In this document: piece by piece, positions 51,356-54,817 of the stretch
How positions within the stretch are numbered: the first letter of the stretch is position 1
Layout: every line of letters begins with the position of its first letter
Assembly (NCBI RefSeq): GCF_016735695.1
Contig: NZ_JAERQD010000043.1
Location: 1-54,817 of the forward strand
Source of the DNA: Microvirga zambiensis WSM3693
GTDB taxonomy: Bacteria; Pseudomonadota; Alphaproteobacteria; Rhizobiales; Beijerinckiaceae
DNA length: 54,817 nucleotides
Direction of reading: 5' to 3'
Notes under the pieces: generated by a model
What the model was told of the DNA's origin: nothing
What the model saw: the letters and a program-made list of their open reading frames with translations, nothing else
Databases searched by the model: none
Position numbers and translations under genes: made by a program

Positions 51356-52228
51356 CTATGCGGCCCGCCGGGTGAACAGGCGATGCAATAGACCATGCTT
51401 CTCGCGTGCGAGAGCGATCTCGGCTCCCTCCCCCTTCAGCCGCTGCGCGGCGTCAAGGTAAGCCTGGGCCGGTGGGCTTCCAGGGCTGCCTAAGGTCACC
51501 GGAGCTCCAACGTTTGAGCTCAGGAGCACTTCGCCACTCTCTGGAATGATCCCCAGGAGCGGAATGGAGAGGATCTCGCACACGTCATCCACCTTCATAA
51601 TCTCACCACGCCTGGCACGAACGGGATCATAGCGGGTGAGAAGCAAATGCTTATCGATGCGGCGCCCGCTCTCGGCTTTCGCCGTCTTGGCATCGAGCAT
51701 GCCGATAATGCGATCGGCATCGCGGATCGAGGACACCTCCGGGTTGACGACAACGACGGCCAAATCCGCATGCCGCATCGCCAGGATTGCTCCCTTCTCG
51801 ATCCCGGCCGGGCTGTCGCAAATCACCCAGTCGAACTGCTGCCGCAGCTCACCGATGACGTGCGCCACCCCGTCGTCGGTCAGACTGTCCTTGTCCCGGC
51901 TCTGTGAAGCCGGCAGGAGAGCCAGCGTGTCAACGCGTTTGTCGCGGATGAGGGCCTGCGCGAGTTTGGCCTCGCCTTTGATGACATTGATCAGATCGAA
52001 CACCACGCGCCGCTCGGCGCCCATGACCAGGTCGAGATTGCGCAGGCCCACATCGAAATCGACGACTACGACCTTCTGACCCGTCTGAGCGAGGGCCGCT
52101 CCCAGTGCCGCCGTCGAGGTTGTCTTGCCGACACCGCCCTTGCCGGAGGTCACGACGAGCACCCTGCCCTGTCTGAGCCTTGTCTTGGCTTTGGTATGCT
52201 TTGGCCTTAGCTTCTTCATCGCTGGCAT
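51356..52228 (-). CDS. minD: Septum-site ATPase MinD (orphan)
   Basis: 290 residues from MPAMKKLRPKHTKAKTRLRQ. Deviant Walker A SGKGGVGKTT, switch I VVVDFDVGLRNLDLVMGAER, switch II VICDSPAGIEKGAILAM, and a C-terminal amphipathic membrane-targeting helix HGLLHRLFTRRA. These are MinD features rather than ParA ones. GGAG precedes the start at 52228. MinD recruits MinC and is released by MinE, but neither gene flanks it here: upstream is a hairpin region and downstream is an inverted repeat. The basic 20-residue N-terminal extension is unlike most MinD. Confidence 0.85.
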   Translation of the reverse strand: MPAMKKLRPKHTKAKTRLRQGRVLVVTSGKGGVGKTTSTAALGAALAQTGQKVVVVDFDVGLRNLDLVMGAERRVVFDLINVIKGEAKLAQALIRDKRVDTLALLPASQSRDKDSLTDDGVAHVIGELRQQFDWVICDSPAGIEKGAILAMRHADLAVVVVNPEVSSIRDADRIIGMLDAKTAKAESGRRIDKHLLLTRYDPVRARRGEIMKVDDVCEILSIPLLGIIPESGEVLLSSNVGAPVTLGSPGSPPAQAYLDAAQRLKGEGAEIALAREKHGLLHRLFTRRAA

Positions 52229-52470
52229 TTCTCCAGAGAGACCGTGAGGGGCACGGCACCGACGCAGGCACACGCGTGACTGAGGGGTCGTCAGCAAAAA
52301 GGAGGCGAACCGGAGCCGTTTCAGCTTTCCGCCCCTCGCAGGCATGCCCATTCCGCGCTCAAGATGGTTACCAGGAAGTTAACGATCGCCAGCAAGCGCC
52401 CGTTAGCGATCTGTTAACCATACAGCGGTGAGCATGTTCGGGCCGATCCGGCTCAGGGATCAGCACCGTT

Positions 52471-52508
52471 CTCCAAAGCAGACGGGACGCGGACCGTCTG
52501 CTTTGGAG
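52471..52508. repeat. 15-bp perfect hairpin upstream of minD
   Basis: CTCCAAAGCAGACGG (52471-52485), loop GACGCGGA, then CCGTCTGCTTTGGAG (52494-52508); GTTC/GAAC outside can extend the stem past a 2-nt bulge. No T-run. It lies about 243 bp upstream of the minD start. The rest of 52229-52708 holds no other recognised feature. Confidence 0.65.
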
Positions 52509-52708
52509 GTGAACGGGGCCCGCGCAGTAACAGAGGCTTAGCCAGGATCTCATTCGAATCTGATCGAAACGGGACACGCGGCATTCCACACATGCTCAGA
52601 TGAGAGGATTACCTGCGATCATTTGCGATCGATCACTGCAAGCTAGAGCCAGATCGACACGCGAACCAGACCACACCATTCAATGGTCCTGACAATGCGG
52701 AGGTAGGG

Positions 52709-52915
52709 ATGAAGCGGGCTTTCCAGCGACGGATCAAGCGGTGGTTTCTGGAAGCGATGACGCGGCGCCTCAATCAATGCCACGAGTTCCATTCCGATCG
52801 TGGCCCCTTCTTCGAACCCCACAGGTCCGGCCTGCCCTCGTGTCCCGCGGAAGGCATCGGTGAAGATGGCCCGCGATCGCAGTTCTTCGCAGAAAAACGC
52901 CAACCAGGGCTGTGA
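52709..52915 (+). CDS. Possible small basic protein
   Basis: 68 codons from MKRAFQRRIKRWFLEAMTRR, with GGAGG five bases before the ATG. The N-terminal basic amphipathic helix could bind membrane or nucleic acid; the rest has no recognisable character and could be out-of-frame. Weak support. Confidence 0.35.
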   Translation: MKRAFQRRIKRWFLEAMTRRLNQCHEFHSDRGPFFEPHRSGLPSCPAEGIGEDGPRSQFFAEKRQPGL

Positions 52916-53065
52916 CGAGCCCTGAGATATGTGGCCCTGTCCGACCGCCGATGTATAAGGGCAGCGAAAATCCTCGCTTTGGCCGATGTTCCGCCACATC
53001 AATCGGGTCTCTAACGGCACCCAAAGCAAGGCACCTTGATTGACCTGTAACAACTGGAGGAAGCT

Positions 53066-53335
53066 ATGCCCGCCACACCGGCACGCCCTTCTGTACACCC
53101 TGGGAACGAAGCGTCCCCTCTGGCCTCGGTGGAGCATTTACCCCTGCTGCAATCGCTTCGGACAACCCTCGCCAACATTGACTTCGAGCACGAAGGCGAC
53201 GTTGAGACCATCAGGAATAGCGCGGTGGATGATTGGCTCAAGCAGACGACAATCCGAAAGCTGCAAGAGCGCCATCGAAACCGGCGGATGCCCTGCGTTG
53301 CACAACTTGAACGCTTGCAGGAGCGAGCTGCGTGA
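53066..53335 (+). CDS. Small hypothetical protein
   Basis: 89 residues with TGGAGG five bases before the ATG. Two helical stretches (LLQSLRTTLANIDFEHEGDV, DDWLKQTTIRKLQERHRNRR) and a basic C-terminus. No family recognised. Confidence 0.52.
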   Translation: MPATPARPSVHPGNEASPLASVEHLPLLQSLRTTLANIDFEHEGDVETIRNSAVDDWLKQTTIRKLQERHRNRRMPCVAQLERLQERAA

Positions 53336-53487
53336 TCGTGTTCGAGGACCAATGAAGTCCATTGTTCTTGGCGCGGGCATGACTTGATAACCAGTGTCTC
53401 TCCATCTCATCGTGCTTCTTGACAGGTTTTTGAAAAATGCCGAGCGTTGCCTATCATTAGTAGCGAAGCAGGGATGAGGATTGCTGT

Positions 53488-54177
53488 TTGGACTTCCCTG
53501 GCACCATCTATGCGGCATCGACTTGGATCGTCCCAATCCTTATCCCAATCACCTTCCATGAGGCGGCACATGCCTATGCAGCGTGGAAATTAGGGGACGA
53601 CACCGCGCACCGTCTGGGCCGTGTCACCTTCAACCCACTGAAGCATGTCGATCCTTTTGGAACGATCCTGCTTCCTGCACTGCTTTTTCTGACCAAGGCT
53701 CCATTCCTGTTTGGCTGGGCAAAGCCTGTTCCGGTGGCGTTCGGGCGTCTGGGCCATCCCCGACGCGACATGGCGATTGTCGCCATGGCCGGGCCACTGG
53801 CGAATGTATTGCTCGCTGTTGCGTCCGCTGGTCTCCTAAGGATTGCCTGGGTGTTGCCGGAGGCGCTCGTCCCCTGGCTGGTTCAGACACTCTACCAGTC
53901 GATCCTGCTGAACCTGGTCCTGGCGATCTTCAACATGTTTCCCCTGCCGCCCCTGGACGGAGGACGCGTCGTCTTGAGCATTCTGCCCAACGCACTGGCA
54001 CGGCCATTTGCCAGGCTGGAGCGGTTTGGTTTCCTGGTTCTACTCGGGATCATCTTTCCTCTGCCGATGCTCGGCAGATCGCTGGGGGTCGACTTGAACA
54101 TCTTCCGATGGTTTGTCGCGATCCCGCTTGCCTGGCTGATGCCGATTTTTCGGACAATCGCTGGAGCATCTTCGTAG
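53488..54177 (+). CDS. Site-2 protease family protein (M50)
   Basis: 229 residues from a TTG start with GAGGA eight bases upstream. The first membrane helix carries ITFHEAAHAYAAWKLGDDTA with the HExxH zinc motif, followed by GRVTFNPLKHVDPFGTILLP, FGWAKPVPV, AMAGPLANVLLAV and the third ligand in NMFPLPPLDGGRVV. This is the short, PDZ-less prokaryotic site-2 protease group that cleaves membrane-embedded substrates. No anti-sigma or other obvious substrate lies adjacent. Confidence 0.92.
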   Translation: MDFPGTIYAASTWIVPILIPITFHEAAHAYAAWKLGDDTAHRLGRVTFNPLKHVDPFGTILLPALLFLTKAPFLFGWAKPVPVAFGRLGHPRRDMAIVAMAGPLANVLLAVASAGLLRIAWVLPEALVPWLVQTLYQSILLNLVLAIFNMFPLPPLDGGRVVLSILPNALARPFARLERFGFLVLLGIIFPLPMLGRSLGVDLNIFRWFVAIPLAWLMPIFRTIAGASS

Positions 54178-54817
54178 CGGCTGACGGTTAGCAGGGCACC
54201 CTTACCCTGTCGTTTGTAAAGGGTTGTCGATCAGCGCAGAAATCTCGACGCTGTAAAGCGGACGCTGAGGACCGAACCATCGGAGAGAAGAACCACATTG
54301 AAAGGATTGCCATCAGTGCCACTCGCGGCCCACCGGCTCCGAGCAAAGTATTCCATTCGCTGAGGAGGTGGTGCCATAGTGGCGGGGGATAATTCGGAAT
54401 TGCACGACAGACTGCACCAGAGATTGCCGTGGCATTAACGCGAGGCAACCCGACTCTTCGGTATTACTAAGTTCCGATGGATCGTCCGCGATGACGGACG
54501 ATGCACAAGCCAGGCCTGGCGAGCTTTCTGACGTGCCAATGCGCCAACGCGATGTTTCTTGCTCCAAGCCCTGTTGGCTCTTGCAGCCTGGTGGAGCCGA
54601 CTGAGGCGGGTCCGCTCTCCGACATCCAGATGCGAAGCCTTGAATGTGCTGATCGTACGCTTTGCCGGTCGCTCGCGCCTAGCGTCTTTGCCGCGCGTAT
54701 GCGTCACCGGCTGTGTGAACTCCTCAAATGAAGTTCCAATGTACGCATCCGAGGAAGGACGCATTGCGCTAGTGAGTGAGAGTGTGGATGGTCTGTCTAT
54801 ATAGACGTCAATATAGA
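54178..54817. other. 640-bp terminal region without a recognised gene
   Basis: Only short chance frames on both strands; none has a convincing start or family. Nothing else recognised before the window edge. Confidence 0.45.

Noticed and set aside
52643..53137. 164-codon minus-strand frame
   Set aside because: It overlaps better-supported plus-strand frames and lacks a plausible start or family.
53417..53435. CTTCTTGACAG as a copy of the TTGACAAGAAG repeat
   Set aside because: Only a partial match in a different order.
54435..54764. 109-codon minus-strand frame at the window end
   Set aside because: Low-complexity Arg/Ser-rich sequence without start signal or family.
1..54817. CRISPR array, tRNA or rRNA genes, intact transposase
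   Set aside because: No regularly spaced repeats, no tRNA-like arm sequence, no rRNA stretches and no transposase motif were found on reading both strands; short or divergent cases could be missed by eye.

Overview
The window reads as part of an alphaproteobacterial (Hyphomicrobiales-like) secondary replicon. It opens inside the 3' end of a repC-type replication initiator, the hallmark of repABC megaplasmids and chromids. It carries orphan ParA and MinD ATPases and a XerD-like recombinase, and it has no rRNA, tRNA or ribosomal protein genes that I could see. Methylobacteriaceae (for example Microvirga or Methylobacterium) would fit the GC-rich coding style, but genus cannot be fixed by eye. 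No intact insertion sequence and no CRISPR array was seen.

Layout. 0-5 kb: end of repC, a small membrane protein, a WGR-domain protein, a flavodoxin, a XerD-like recombinase, then a divergent cluster with a small toxin-like protein facing two proteins built from duplicated MbcA/ParS-type modules. 5-11 kb: an acidic hypothetical, a ClpB-like AAA protein whose Walker A and B motifs are both degenerate with a translationally coupled partner, and a Mob/Pre-like coiled-coil protein whose relaxase histidines are gone and which is cut by an in-frame TAG. 11-15 kb: decayed DNA (possible group II intron remnant, 5'-truncated LysR and PNPOx-like genes joined head to head) and an intact quinone oxidoreductase. 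15-19 kb: a compact DUF4011-type SF1 helicase followed by an unknown Cys-rich protein, a candidate defence locus. 19.7-24.3 kb: a zinc-ribbon/AbrB-like protein, a complete Xre-RES toxin-antitoxin operon with paired palindromic operators, a short antitoxin-like ORF and a DUF1016 (YhcG-type) nuclease. 24.6-29.2 kb: an envelope cluster (coiled-coil membrane protein, PAN-domain protein, lipoprotein, secreted Cys-rich protein). 30-37.5 kb: a truncated molybdopterin oxidoreductase, a complete five-gene peptide ABC importer and a divergent M14-type carboxypeptidase. 37.5-41 kb: UbiD and UbiX with small or broken genes. 41-48.8 kb: a GGDEF-EAL protein, an orphan ParA, and an ABC importer with two different permeases and a uridine-phosphorylase-like enzyme inside the operon. 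49-54 kb: a second RES operon with an unusual antitoxin, MinD without MinC or MinE, and a site-2-type protease.

The most interesting thread is a set of dif-like sequences (11-bp XerC-type arm, 6-bp spacer, 11-bp XerD-type arm) at 5848, 22405, 24307 and 50588, with a weaker one at 43414. Two of them bracket the antitoxin-like/DUF1016 segment and one lies just upstream of the second RES operon. This resembles the pdif modules described on Acinetobacter plasmids and suggests Xer-mediated shuffling of toxin-antitoxin and defence cassettes on this replicon. A second thread is a roughly 105-residue module present once in the RES-linked antitoxin at 49675-50400 and twice in the protein at 3911-4888.
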